Assembly: GCA_028023455.1 (NCBI GenBank)
Contig: JAQFVV010006334.1
Coordinates: 3,025,792-3,089,791, forward strand
Direction of reading: 5' to 3'
Origin: Epiperipatus broadwayi
Taxonomy: Eukaryota; Onychophora; Udeonychophora; Euonychophora; Peripatidae
DNA: 64,000 nt
Shown here: positions 47,641 to 61,087 of the stretch, in pieces
How positions within the stretch are numbered: the first letter of the stretch is position 1
Layout: every line of letters begins with the position of its first letter
Notes under the pieces: generated by a model
The model's database searches: none
What the model was told of the DNA's origin: nothing
What the model saw: the letters and a program-made list of their open reading frames with translations, nothing else
Position numbers and translations under genes: made by a program

Positions 47641-50600
47641 TAAATCCATGCAATAAAATAATGGAAAAAGGCTTACCTTAGTTGGCCTGTATATGTTTTC
47701 TTGTCTTGATTTGGATAAAAATATATATTTTTTTAGATTTTTACGAGAGCTCTAATGGAGACTTCTGAACACAAAAAAGCCACAAGTGGCGCTATTCCCA
47801 ATTTTCAAAATGAATTAATTAATTAATTAATATTTAAAAAAATGCAATCAACATTTAGAAAACTATGTTCAAAGATTAACCCCTGCAGACTTGGCATATA
47901 TAAAAAAGAAAAAAAACTAATAAAGAAAAATTGCTGCTAAAGTAGTTTCCTACAGTTTATTAACAAACTCAGATTATATAAATGATGATGCTGAATTACA
48001 GTTTAATGTATTACACTCAAAACCAATACTTCAGATGACAACAAACAAATTTAAAAAAAAAACAGACTATAATTGAAAATATGTATTTATTAATAAAGAT
48101 AAAGTGTTTCATAAATAGGAATAAAAATTAATATCAAAATCCTGCATATCTAATGATTACTAAACATTTACATTTTAAAATAAGCAAAGTAACAACATTC
48201 TGATCCTAAAAAAGTAATAGGTTTAATTCTATTTTATCTATAGGACTATGATCAGCATGTTTTAATAAAGTGATGAAGTGAAATACTATACTATGGAGAT
48301 CTATGGATCACAACTCCAACTGGAATTTATAGTGCTCACATTTCTTAAGAGCTATCAAACAATAAATTATTTCTTTTTTTAAAAAAAAATAAGATTCTGA
48401 AATAAATAAAATCATATTACTTGCAATTATTTATTTATTTAGTGTGAATTTAATATTAAATTCTCAGTTTATTTAATAGCTCATAAACCAATCTGAAATC
48501 TTACAAGACTTTGTTGCTACAAAACACACTATGATCCTCAATAACTCCATTAAATAATGATAAACCATCTACAAATCAATGTGATGATACTTTCTATATA
48601 AATGTATTAGAAAAATATCACTTAAAATACAGAATAAAAAAACTGAAAACATTTCTGAAAATTTCCATCTTGGAATTAAAAAAAAATAAAACACTGCATT
48701 TAAAATAGATGTGTATAGGATGGTTTTGAATTATAATTCTAACAGCAATATGCAAGTCTTTTTTCATCACCTTAAAAACTTTGTCTGTTGGTAGCATTTA
48801 GAAATAAAAGATATATATATATCTTAAAATATCTATTCTAAATTTTCAATATGAATGCATGAGAAGTGTTATGATCTGAATGCATATTTTATTTTATCTT
48901 TTTCAATGTTTCATTTTATCAAGTAGTTTGCGGGTAGGAAAAAAACTGTGAAGAAATGAGCCTTCCAGAATAATTTAATTTAGATATACAAATATAAACA
49001 AAATGGGAAAAGGTTGAAGGTGTAAGGAAACAAAAAATTTACACATACACACACAAAAAAATACTGACACTGACAAGAGGATAAAAATTGTTGTCACATT
49101 ATCATGTTTTATTAAATTGATGTAGAAGAAAATCTTGCAAATACTCACACAAAATAAAAGCAGGAAAAAACAAATAGTTGCCAAAATAAACGCACTGCAT
49201 GAAAAATCATTAAATACATTGAAGTCTAATAGTTCTCCCTAAATGTTAATTATCTACATTTTTCTCCTTTTTTTTAATTATAAAAAATGTTTCAGTATAA
49301 TTAAAATGGATAGAAATATCTGTGCTTATGCACACCAGGAAGAGAGAGTTCAGAAATCTATAACCACACAGATTTTTAAAAATGTAAATAATTAATAGAA
49401 TTATTACAATTTAATTTACAAATGTACTCACACGTTTGTCACTCTCTGCTTCAGAATACATTAATAATTATCACATCATTCTTAACCCAGATATACATTT
49501 TAAACTTGAGTTAAAGATTAGTATATGAATTTTTTAATTAAACATAAATGCATGGAATAATTAAACTTTATCTTTTTTTTTTGTATGTTTAATATCTTAA
49601 AATTTCTAATCCATCACACATTCTTAAAACATATAAACAAAAAATATGAAGATTTATAAGAACAATGTGATATAGTCTTGATATGATATACTCCACCTTT
49701 ATTTACAATAATAATTTCAACAATAAACAATAAAAACATGAAATCATTTTCAAATATGAAGTTTAATTGTTAGATCTGTTGGTAACTCAATAACAATACT
49801 TAATTTCTCAATGCTTATTAGATATTCAATTCTGAAGAGTTTTATGGAATGATTTTTTTTTTTAATTATAAGATTTATGTAAATAATTGCAAACTTATTG
49901 CTATACAATTACATGACAGTTTTCAAATAATTAAAAAAATTTTTTTTTTCTCTTTATCATAATAATTTATGGTTAATGAATGATATACATATATAAAACA
50001 GAAAAAAAACCCTTTTTTTTTAATCATTTGCAATAAACTTTAAAAATTTGTTAATTACAGACCAATCATTACTTTAACCCTATTAGTAGAAATAGAGTCT
50101 TTCAAATATGGTTTTAGAAAAATGATTGAAATATAATAATATATATCTTATGCATTACTCCATACATTACTTCACAATATGGTATTACGTATACACATTA
50201 GATAAACAAAAATAAATAGAAATAGACAATATAGATATGTGACAATATGCACCAACTAAAAAGATTTATGATTCATGTTGAAATGCATTCTGGATATCAT
50301 TTCCATTTCCATGTGTCTGTAAAACTATATGCTTAAAAAAGCAAAGTGGGTGTTTTATGTTGTGTTAAGAAATGTATATTAATAAATAAGAATAATAACA
50401 TTTTGAGCCAAGTTTTGTAAGAATATATATACATCATACAATCAAAGTATGAAGAATATTCAACATTGTTAGTAAATTATAATTAATAATTAGCATAAGC
50501 CTCAACATTTAAGATTAATAATCTAGCAAGAAGTTGTATGCATTACATCTTGCAATTGCACAATTAAATATTAGTAATGAGCAGTGATAATGAATAGCAA

Positions 50601-51488
50601 GTTTCTGGAAAATGAACACTATATATTTATCTAAACAAACCATAGTAACTTACCTGTACCACTAGAGAATGTAAGCAAACAAATTAAAATTATACTTTTA
50701 TTACTACCCTATTACATAAGAATGTATATGAAGACTTCAAAAGAATATCAGAATGTAACAGAAACAGAGTCAGGAATAAAATCTGAATATATAAATCTTA
50801 ATTATGTTGACTGAAGAAAAATTGGACTCTGTAGAACAAATCTATAATTAGAATTAATTTTTTTTCTTTGAAAATATGCAAAAAACATTAATTTTTACAT
50901 GCTTTTAAAATTAAAAATTTAATGAGGTCACCATAACTCTAATTTACATTTTATGTATTATATACAGAATTAATTTTGAAAAAGAAGTCTTATATATAAA
51001 TCATCGCAAACTTTTTTAATATGAGTGATCAGCAGTAATATAACATGAACAGCAAATACTTATCAAAATTAATGATAAGCCATGAGTTTAGTATTCCCCA
51101 ATGGGGAAGGCTGCTTCATATTACAATTGAATTTTTATTTACAGTCACCAGTGCATTTATGTAATCAACCTTGTTTAATTTATAACTTTTATCTAAAGAG
51201 CGATCTACATTTGTTGGCCAAGACATAAATAATTATTGGAATTGGATAGAATTATACTCACCAAAAACCAATCTCTAATCTTAGTTAGAAATTCTCACTA
51301 CCCAAGAAATTTTTCTGTGCTTAATCCAGATTTGAATTCCAGGTTATGAATTTGGTAGATGAATATGTTAACTAGTATACAATGAAGATATTTAATCTAT
51401 TACTCCAATAATAACATAAATCACAAATGACAAGCTATTATAAATTATGACATCCCACCCAAAATGCCTGAAAGAAGATTCTACTCAC
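47641..51488. other. AT-rich sequence, probably FAK intron
   Basis: No exon accepted. Three splice-like sites (47676, 49425, 50653) were examined and not called. A 69-codon hydrophobic frame at 48975-49184 has no support. Confidence 0.45.
51325..51400 (-). repeat. SINE-like tRNA-derived trace
   Basis: The plus strand reads CCAGATTTGAATTCCAGG, then ATGAATTTGGTAGATGAATA and GTTAACTAGTATACAATG, paralleling the trace at 31985-32072. It is too eroded to assign a family. Confidence 0.3.
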
Positions 51489-51534
51489 AAATAATTATTG
51501 AATTGTTCTTCACGTGAAGACATGATACTTATTC
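51489..51534 (-). CDS. Weak candidate upstream exon of the FAK homologue
   Basis: The minus strand reads ATGACAG, then GA + ISIMSSREEQFNNY + TT, then the donor GTGAGTAG (from 51488). The two trailing bases join the leading T of the 39545 exon (TTT, Phe), so phase agrees. The frame also contains an ATG (51521-51523), so it might instead be an alternative first coding exon encoding MSSREEQFNNY. The acceptor tract is poor and no family motif is present. It is called only because of the strong donor, fitting phase and hydrophilic peptide. Confidence 0.25.
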
Positions 51535-54500
51535 CTGTCATTATAATAGTTTTATAATCACAATTTATTTTTTAAGTTTAATAATAGATCACTTTCAATG
51601 CAAGTCTTCTAATAATTTTTGTTTTCACCATTCAATCCAGGAATGGGATTTCTGTTGCTAATTCTATAATCTGACAATTTTTTTTTTTTGCAGTACCTTA
51701 TGAATGGCATTAGTTGGTGACAGATATAGAATATATGAATTGACATCTGCCTGATTGCACTAGTTTTACATGTTAACTTACTCTTCGTATTCTGATACAC
51801 TTGAACTGTAATCTATTGTGCTGAATAAATGTTCGCATAATACCAATTACATTACAGTGCTTATAAGTTTGGCATTCAAACTTTGTCAGACATTTTTCGG
51901 TGTTGAATATTCTATAAAATCTCTAAAATTCCTTGAAGCATATTTGAATTAATATCTCAAGAGGTTTGCATGTGATAAGCTATCTTTTTGATGATTTGCA
52001 TATTCTATCTACTGTTCTAACTTGCTCATTTAAATACCATATCCGTATAAATTGGTAAATTTTTATATAATAGGCAAGATAATTTACTAATTTAAATTAG
52101 AATATTACAACAGAAAATCTAAACAAGTGCAATGTTAATTTAGTGTTTCTATCAATTTTGTTTTATCATATTATTCATCTGTTGTTGTTTTTTTCTTGTT
52201 CAAATTAGTTTTGCACAAATAACAGTATTTTGTCCTGACTTATTCCTTGAACTGACATTTGCCCAACACTGTCCTGGTTTAAGATTTTCCTATATGGATA
52301 GTTTTTTTAAAATAAAAAATTTGAAATGAAGTACAATATTTTTTATTGTTTTTTTTTTTTTTAATTAAATGAAAACAACAAAATGCTACAGTCAAAGGTA
52401 ATGCTTAATCAAAGTTATGAATGCTCATTTTTTGGGTTTTAATTCACTGGTAATACTTCACATATTCATATGCATAATACTTGTTCATTACCCAGGTTTA
52501 TTATAATTTATCCTTGTTATTTTTTTTATTCCAATTACAAGAGAAGTTCTTTAACTTAGTTGTACCAAATTTTGCCCCTTTAATTCCAAAAAAAACAAAA
52601 AAAAAACACACGAGGTAAAGTTTGCAGAAAACAAATTCAAAAGATTTTTTCCCCAGTAAATAACATATTAAAAATTGCTGATGATTTCCAAAATTTTAAA
52701 TCTTTATTTCAAAGTTGTTTTTACTTATTTTTTATTATTTGTAAAATTAAAATCAAGATTACAAATATAAAAATCTACAAATATCTATTTGTTGTTTGAT
52801 AATAATCTCATTTTCTAAACCTTATATTTAATTATTGTGATATTAGAATGTTATGGACATAGATACATTTCAAAAATAATAGGTGTTGAATATTTTGAAT
52901 AATCCTTACGCTGTGCATATCTATAATTTTTAATGGTTTTCTAGTACTATTGTTTTCATATATTTGTCTTTTATTTTCTCCATCTTTTAAAAACAATAGA
53001 ATAATGTTTAATTGAATGGCAAGTTTTAATTAATATTTTTGCTACAATTTATGCATAAGGCTTGTTAAAATATACTAATGTAATTAAATTCATCAAAATA
53101 ACTAGCATCTTCACATCAGTAAAATCACTTATTTTGTTGCACTTCTATAACAAATTTGATATTCTCAATTATGCTAGTCATAATTAAGTGCAAAACAGTA
53201 TTGCAATTGAGATAATATAATTAATGAATAATTTAATTGACAATCAAATCGGCCTTAAAAAAAACTTAATAGAAAAAACTCATTAATAAATATGTTCACA
53301 AGAAATAATTTCTTCACATACCTTATAATGTCAGTAAAAACTGATGAATATTAATTAAAAATAGAAAAGTATAAAACAAAATGGTACATAAATGTAAAAC
53401 AAAAAATAAAGATAAAGCAAAAAGCATAAGCACATTATTGCAGTTTTTTTGTTAGATAGTCATGCACACATTTTTAAAAAAGCCAATAATTTTATTGTTT
53501 AATTGCAAACTAATTAAGATTTGATCTACTTTTGATATATTGTATTTATAAAAAATAAAAGACTGATCAATAAAGATATCATAATTAACTGAAGAACACA
53601 TATTACTTTTTGATTTATGATATCGGTATCAGATAAATTTTAATTTCAATAGAAAGTTTTTCTAATTCGTTTTAGTATCTCTCTAAGCTGTCCTATTGAA
53701 ATATGTGTATTGAATTGTTTTTGTTTTAGAAAAAATTGTTTACTACTAAAAATGCATACAATATATAAAATCAACTATTACAATAAATAAAATAATATTC
53801 AAAAATACATTTGACAAGAGATCCATATCCAACAATAAATTTGAGGGATATTAATAAAAAATGATTTTTAAAAAACTTTAATTTTATCATCTCTCCATAA
53901 TTACTGATATTCTAACAAAAAAATATGGAGAAGATTCTTTGAAGCCTTCAAATACACTAATTGATGTATGACAATAAGAACAATTATTTAAAAATAAGTA
54001 AATAAAATATCTATTCATAGTCAATTATGTACACATACACATATATGAAATACATAGCAGAAATTTTTTTACACATAAAGCAACAAGTAATGACAATAAA
54101 CAGTTAAACAAAAACATATAAAAAAAGTGAAAAAGACACACTTGAGATTAGGAAACAAAACAAATTTAGATGAAATTTACAATTAGAATAAAAAAATAAA
54201 AATGATTGATTCACATGTAGATATTAATATTATAAGAAAATATCTGGTGAAATTACAGCGCTGAGGAATTTAAATAAAAATTAAAATCCTATATATTTAA
54301 CACTTAAAAAAAAGTTAAATGTTAATATTTCAAAAATCATTAAAATTAATATTTGCAGAAAAAAATTTAAAACAGGTTCCACTGCTACTGTATTAGTGTT
54401 TTCAGTTCATTTTATTATAAATAGACAAATATCCAAATAAATGTTCATTCATGAAAATTAAGCTATTTGTAAAGTCTTTGATTTAATGTTCATTTTTCAC

Positions 54501-57346
54501 ATTCATTAAATAATAATTTATGAAAAGATAATTAATATAATTTGGCTTAATATAAATATAAAACATTTCAAAATTATAAACCATAAATGTTTTAATGAAT
54601 TAAACAAGTTTAGATGCCAAACAAAATTTTAACCCCAATATTACAAAAGCTATGAATTTTTTTTTTTTTTACTATGCCAATGTTTAAAATTACCAATAAA
54701 ATTACATAGTTCCATGCTCATGACAAAATTTTGAACACAAAAAACCTACTCAGTGCAAGTTTTATTCAATTAACAAACTAGAATTTATATATATTTCTTT
54801 TAAAATCTTCAGATCACACCATTATCAGAGTACTTAAATAACTCATAACATTCAAACTGATTACAGACATATGTAAACATAAGATTTAAAATTAAGCAAA
54901 TATATGAGCTTGCACATTTATCGGAATAAACAGTTTCGGTAGTAGAAAATTTTTTTACAATTCAATTACAATGAACTTTCAATCAATTAGACATGCATAT
55001 GTATGCCATTTATTAGTATCTAATAACTGCTTTCATTGGTCCTGAATATAAAATAATAGACATACATGACATAAAAATATATATCATTTTTCAACCTATC
55101 ATTTCCTTCGTATTTGCATTGACAAAGTATGACTTTGACACAATATTTTCTACATAGAATTTCTTAAAAATTAGAATCAACATCATTTTATTTAAAAAAA
55201 TTTACAAATAATTATACCTTATCTTTCTCTTTCAATAATCTCATAATTCATAATTATAATAACTATTTTTTATTTTAATTTTTTATTACTTTAAAAAATA
55301 ATTTAACTCCTCATCCAAATCTTTCTCATTTTCTTATAAAAGAGATGATGTTGTTTTTACTTTCTAAAAAAAAATAAAAAATCAAAAAAATGTTTTATCG
55401 TTTCCTATTAAATATTTTAATATTTTCAGAGATAAATGAAAGATAAAATGCATCATAAAGAAATTAATCATTATTTCAATTTTTTTTAATAATAATGATT
55501 AGATAAGATTATTTATTTTAAAAACTTCAATAACTATATGCAATTGATATTAATTCTCAATTTTTAAAATATACTGATATTTAATAAAGCATTAAAGTTA
55601 TAAATATACAGTCATACATTTTTACAAATAACAAGTGTGGAACGTTTTGAATTACATATATATTATACTTGAATTAATTATTAAGTTATATTTTATATGT
55701 ATCATCAGATTGTTTCCGATCTATTGTTGTATCATTTATTTTCTCATGTCAAGAATTTATTGTGTGCCTTTAAAAAAAAAAAAAGCTTTTTGAACAGGTT
55801 TGTCTCAAATTAGCAACAGCAAAAAAAAAAAAATACAAACATCTCAAAGTCTGAATAATAAAATCCCTAAATGTCACAGCAATGAAAAGATCAATTTATC
55901 AAGTCGCCCCTCCCCCCACCCATCATGGGCAATTCACTAAAAAGAGTAATGATATAGTGAAAAATGACTAATTACAAATGATTATGTGCTCTACTTCTAA
56001 TTTATTAATAATATTAAAAAGTATTAATTAAACATGATTTTTTGAAAACAATTATAATTTCTTTTTTTTTTTTAAAAAAAAATATAAAGTAATTTGTCAA
56101 CCCTTTTTTTTAAAACTCATTATCATTAGAAATCCCTATAGCTGTTTATTTGATTGATTTACAGTGATGAAAGAAACACATGATATACACGGTAATTATA
56201 ATTTATTAATGCCATTTTGAATTTTTTTAAAGTAGATCCCCCCCCCCCCCAAGAAATACAAATATAATTTGTTTTACATATTTTAAACGGTTAAAAATGC
56301 TATTCCTTTATATCAATTATTTTTTGTTGTTGTTGAATAGAAATTATCTGATTACTTTGGTTTTCTTAATAATAAAAATAAAAAACATTTCTTTCAAAGA
56401 ACACATACTTTTTATTTTTTTATTATGGTGATGAAAGTGACCATGTAAGATAATTTCTATTCCATAAAAAAAACATTTATAGCATAGTACTTCTATACTT
56501 AAAATAAGAAAAATAGGCTAATTTATAGTTCTACAAGAATAAATTTTTATTGCCATTAAAAGTAATAATTTATTCTATTTAATGTATAAATCTATAATCT
56601 TAAGGCCAATTACAGACTTAATCAAATTCATATTAATATAAAACAATCAATTTAAAATATATATTTCTTAAGTCCATCAATAATTTTTTTAAACTTTTGA
56701 ATATTCAATAAAATCTAGATTGTGTATATTAGGTAACCAAATTAGAAAAGAGGATGTGAGAATGTTGGAGTCACAAATGCTAATATGAAAAAAACAAAAG
56801 AGTGCAATGTTTTGTATTTTAAATTTGTTCAAATAACTTTGATATTAAATCAGAGGTAATAACTTTATGTATTTTACAAATCTATAAAAATCAAATGGAT
56901 TTATTGCACAGGAACTCAAGTTTGTCTGCTATACTACCATCTTACCAAATCGTGGGGGTGGGGCATATTCAAAGATCAGAAGGTTCAAATAAGCAAATAA
57001 ATTGAACTTAATAAGATTAAATGGTTAGCAATAATTTTAAATATTAGAAAAATTTTAAATGCTTTAGTGACAATATATGTGATATGGAGGGCAATGAATC
57101 CATTGATGGCAAATGAAATATCAAGATTACTTTGGAAAAAAAAAAATTTTAATATGTCCAATATAATAATTTAGAAATTTTGACTTTTTTGAATAAAATA
57201 TATCTTTTTTTCCCCCTAGTATCATTAAATAAACTATCCATTTGAAAAAGATTGCAATTGTTTGTTGCATTAATACTTAAAAATTGTACAATTATCTGCA
57301 AAATAAATAAGATGTGAAAATTTGAAGTTATAACTAAGTTCATTAA
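51535..57346. other. Long AT-rich stretch without genes
   Basis: Nearly 6 kb of A/T-rich sequence with no exon, RNA gene or recognisable element on either strand. It includes a C10 run near 56237 and a C-rich patch near 55907-55920. Confidence 0.55.
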
Positions 57347-57620
57347 TATATAGGGTATATGAGCACAGACTTTCACACAAACCACTACTATCCACTCTAT
57401 CTCATAACACTGATGATACAATTGAACACATTTATGTTGCAAAGACAAATAATAAACAATATACATATTTCATACTAAACCAGCAATCATCAGTTGGTTT
57501 AGCATGAAATACGTATATTGGTGATTATTTATCTTTTCAACATAAATGTGTTCAAGTGTATGTGTTATGAGATAGAGAGTGGTGGGTTATGTGAAAGTCT
57601 GTGCTCATATACCCTATATA
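57347..57620. mobile_element. Large foldback element (palindrome with ~130-bp arms)
   Basis: The left arm (57347-57482, beginning TATATAGGGTATATGAGCAC) is the diverged inverse of the right arm (57495-57620, ending GTGCTCATATACCCTATATA), with a loop of about 12 bases. Flanking TA fits a Tc1/mariner-type target but is weak evidence in such AT-rich DNA. A 105-codon minus-strand frame across it is a by-product of the palindrome. Confidence 0.75.
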
Positions 57621-58596
57621 TTACATATATTGATACAGGTATATAATAAGCCTGTATTTCAGTAAGTTCATTAATGTAAATACTGAATAATAATAATGAA
57701 AGAATATTCCTTGAGAATCTACAAACCATAAGAATACTTTAGGGAAAATTTATTATAATTTTTCATACATAAACAGATCTATTTTTGATATAGAAGTCAA
57801 AAGTGATTAATTAAATTTTTATGCAGTTTAACAAGATTACAACCCACTTTATTAAATCCTTTGAAAAAAATCAAAATATGTAACATGTTGTTTATTTTGA
57901 TCCCCAGAAGGCTTTAGTATGTGAATAAATATAAAATTTGTTTCAATAGATTTTTAAGGCAAAAATACTTTTCAACGAAAATTAAAGTTTCTACCACTGG
58001 AATAATTTTAATGTGACAAAATGAGATAGATCTATAATTCTTGACACAATCTTTCGATCCATTTTCAAAAATTGAAACAACTTTAATCAGCTTAAAAGAA
58101 TAGGGGTGTGTTTGTGTAATATTTTTTTACTTTACTTTCAAATGCCTTTATTTGTGCCTCAAGACGATTCAAGAGGCATAAGTTTTACAATGCAATCAAC
58201 AAGAATCATTACAAAGAAATTTAGGGAGTGTCGGTGCGTGTCAAGCGCATCCGCACCCATACACTTGATTCAATGCATATGATTTTGAACATTCAAGTAT
58301 AAATGTATGGATAGGTGAGTGGGATATTAATAGTTCCGGAAGTGCAGTGACACAAAATTCAACTGCCCTTCCAGACTTACACACATAAACCCAACTTTTT
58401 ATGCTGAAATTATTGTTCACAAAACTGTCCAATTATACATGTCCATTTCTCCATTAGTTATTTGGAGACAAAAATGTTGTTATATTAACAGCAATGTTAC
58501 ATTTTCAGAACACTTCTATACGTGTCTCATTATTATTTGGGGCCATAGCTTAAAAGAAACAAGGCAACCGCTTCAGTTGCAGTGGGAATATTGTCC
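57621..58596. other. AT-rich to mixed sequence
   Basis: No gene. The part from about 58200 is less AT-rich and may be 3' flank or untranslated region of the LINE to the right, but no boundary is visible. Confidence 0.4.
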
Positions 58597-58728
58597 TTGG
58601 ATTGTCTAATTGTACAAGTCTATTTCACCATTTGAGCATTCCCAGTACTGTTATAAATGAGGTGTTTGGATTGTCCAATTGTACAAGTCTATTTCACCAT
58701 TAAAGCTCTCCCAGTTCTGTTATAAATG
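58597..58728. repeat. Two-copy tandem repeat, 69-bp period
   Basis: The unit beginning TTGGATTGTCTAATTGTACA at 58597 repeats at 58666 with few changes. Both include CAAGTCTATTTCACCATT and end CTGTTATAAATG. A weaker third match (ACTGTCCAATTATACATGTC) lies near 58423. Confidence 0.7.
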
Positions 58729-58946
58729 GCTTTATAGGTATATATGCTTATTTCTTGGTTTGCATGGCATACCACTTGTAGAGCAGTCACTTTCCCTTCT
58801 ATCTATTCCTAATCTTTTATTAATTTGTTCAGGCTTAACTACCTTCATTTCCTAGGATTTATCATCATATGTTAGTGCTCTTTGGGCTGTTATAGTTTCT
58901 AATTACTAATATATCGATTTATTTATTATGTAAGGTAAGCACTACA

Positions 58947-59561
58947 CTAGGCAAGGCATGGCCCTAGTTTGATCTGGTTCCAAGTCTGATCGGTTAGCCA
59001 TGGCTGGCATGTCCTCTTGTCATGGTCCTTGGCGTCATTTAACAATTTGAAGTATAATATCTCAATATTGTAATCAATACCCTTTTCAAAAGTTACCTTA
59101 TTTCGTGCCAACCAGATGACAAAGTTAACATAAGTTTCCAATCTAACACTGCCAAAGGAGGCCTTTTTAAGAGCTTTCACCATATCCACCCAGGCTCAGT
59201 CTTTATCTGTGGTCTTTTGCAATGTCAGGTAGCGTAGTTTATTCCAGGTCTCACATTCCTGAAGAATGTGGGAAATTGTTTCATCGGTTTTCTTGCACAG
59301 AGGGCATATCGAATCCATTTTATACCTCCGCTTGTGGTGGAGAAATGCAGCCGTTGGTAGGGCCTCAAGGTTAACTTTAATTATAAAGTCTACTAATTTC
59401 GCCTCCAGTTTCCAGAACTTTGTTAACCCTGCAAGCCGCTTGATCCCTAGCTGAAGTCTGGTCTTAGTGATGGGACTGCTACCATTGATTAGAGCATGGG
59501 TGTCCCAACAGGAAAGCTTGCCATTGAAAAGGGAATTGGACATTGTTACATTTTTAGTCAC
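58947..59561 (-). pseudogene. LINE C-terminal domain with CCHC zinc finger
   Basis: The frame at 59196-59561 (121 codons) ends with CPLCKKTDETISHILQEC, a CX2CX8HX4C finger typical of the C terminus of non-LTR elements and probably involved in nucleic-acid binding. It is preceded by LEALPTAAFLHHKRRY. The next frame (58947-59189) continues with FVIWLARNKVTFEKG and LTDQTWNQIKL. A stop or frame change lies near 59190. The finger residues are intact, unlike in the 41-kb copy. Confidence 0.7.
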
Positions 59562-59844
59562 GAGTGTGACCTGTTGCTGTAACCAAATGTTACCCTTTCT
59601 GGGGGGGGGGGGCGGTCAGTGAATTCAACCTCATTTATTGGTAAAGGGGCTTCCCATTTTTGGATTATCCTGAAATAGTTTGGTTAAAATATTGTGGGCT
59701 TTCTGGATTAAGAAGGGGTTGATTGAATGGAGTCCGAGTCCATTTTGTTATTTAGGCTTTTGAAGGGAGTTGAGGCCAATTACTGCTGTTCTCACGCCCC
59801 AGCAAAGCCTCCTACATTGAGTCTCCACCTTTTTTATAAAGGTC

Positions 59845-60332
59845 TTAGTAGGGGGAAAAACTGGCCAGAAAATAAGTGATTTTGGGTAGCACAGCTGCAT
59901 TTAATAGTGCGACCTTCCCCAACAAGGAGAGTGGGACTTTGGTTAGGGATGTCACTATGTTCTTAACCTTTGTGAGAATATTTTCCTCCAGCTCCCTTCT
60001 CATGACACTAGGAGGGGAGGCCAGGCTAAAGCCGAGAAACTTCTGGGGGGTGCTCGGAATCTCCCCTGGATCTGTTTTCCAGTTCTGAGGGGTGCTCGGA
60101 ATCTCCCCTGGATCTGTTTTCCAGTTCTGATCGACCACATGGCCGATTTCGCCTCATTAACTCTTAGACCTGATTCGGAACCAAATTGATCCAAGAGTTC
60201 CTCCAGCCTACCAACCTCATCCTGTGACGAGAGAAACACAGTCACATCATCCATGTAGGATACATGGCAGACCCTCTCTCTCAGCAAAGGGATGGCAATT
60301 CCCTCAATGGATGTCTCAATGCGTAACAGCAA
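59845..60332 (-). pseudogene. LINE reverse transcriptase palm/thumb fragment
   Basis: The frame at 60000-60332 contains VSYMDDVTVFLSSQDE (residues 24-39), the catalytic YMDD motif, followed by FGSESGLRVNEAKSAMW. A second frame (59845-60138) continues with QKFLGFSLA and LSLLGKVALLNAAVLPKITY, the thumb. The change of frame lies in the region of the duplication at 60047-60130. The 5' part of the reverse transcriptase is missing. Confidence 0.7.
60047..60130 (-). repeat. Exact 42-bp tandem duplication in the LINE
   Basis: Units 60047-60088 and 60089-60130 are identical and begin GGGGTGCTCGGAATCTCCCC. In the minus-strand frame of the thumb each encodes 14 residues, NWKTDPGEIPSTPQ, so the duplication itself is frame-neutral. 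Identity of the two units suggests it is recent. Confidence 0.85.
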
Positions 60333-60345
60333 TGGCTTCTCATTG

Positions 60346-61087
60346 TCATGAAGTAACTAAGGTGATTTTTTACTCATAAATGAATTAAAAACTTGATAAA
60401 TTAACTTACATTTCAAATAAATAAAACCACAGTTATTTTTCTAAACAATTGTTTAATTAATATTTTTTATTATTCTTCTTAAATCAGAAGTAGTGCACAC
60501 AATTGACAACACTTAGTTTATTATTGATAAAGCAGTGACATTAAAGTTATTTATCATAATAGAAAAACCTTTTAATAACAATCATTTCTGTTAGGTAACA
60601 TTTCAATCATAATTTATTATTCCCATATTTTAAACATTCAATTACAGATACATGAAAATAAATGTAAATTATTCCTAAGATGCATTTTCATTTTAATTAA
60701 TATCTACAGTTAGGCCAGATTATTACATCCTCTCAAATGACTTATACTCTTGTTCTATATTTATTTAATGAGACTGCATCAATTATTTTACAAGCATTGA
60801 ATTTCTTGCTCACAGTCATTGACAATTAGTAATCAGACAAATGATTATCAATTATCATCCTTCATAAATTTAGAAATTATTACGTAATCCCAGATAAAGA
60901 TTTTATTTTTTTAAATTAAAGATTAAATTTACACTTTATTATATATACGGATATGATTGTTTTTCTTAATTCAATGATGCAACTTCTTTCACTAATGTGC
61001 AAGACCTTATATATTTTTTAAACCACAATGCAAATGATTCCTTAAATACTTTTCAACCAAAATAATCTCTTCAGTTAGATATTATTA
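60346..61087. other. AT-rich sequence between two LINE relics
   Basis: Nothing recognised. Confidence 0.5.

Larger units (their letters stand above)
58940..60345 (-). mobile_element. Non-LTR retrotransposon fragment, distinctly less AT-rich
   Basis: Minus-strand coding relics run from the reverse transcriptase palm (from about 60345) to the C terminus (58947). The fragment is 5' truncated within the reverse transcriptase and its base composition stands out sharply from the flanks, suggesting a later arrival than neighbouring elements. It belongs to the same clade as the 41200-47640 LINE. A 42-bp in-frame duplication and several frameshifts are present. Confidence 0.75.

Noticed and set aside
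47679-47706. 28-nt minus-strand segment before donor GTAAGCC, upstream of the LINE
   Set aside because: Weak acceptor, very short, no family motif. Its open frame could join 39545 but not the 51489 candidate.
49425-49470. Minus-strand MYSEAESDKR frame ending at donor GTGAGTAC
   Set aside because: Ends in phase 0, so it cannot join the 39545 exon. No promoter or acceptor support.
50654-50661. An 8-nt microexon TGGTACAG between a good acceptor (CATTCTCTAG) and perfect donor GTAAGTT on the minus strand
   Set aside because: Adding 8 nt between the neighbouring candidates puts the 39545 exon into its hydrophobic frame and leads to an in-frame stop in the 31818 exon.
57149-57466. 105-codon minus-strand open frame
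   Set aside because: It spans the arm of the palindrome and has no coding features.
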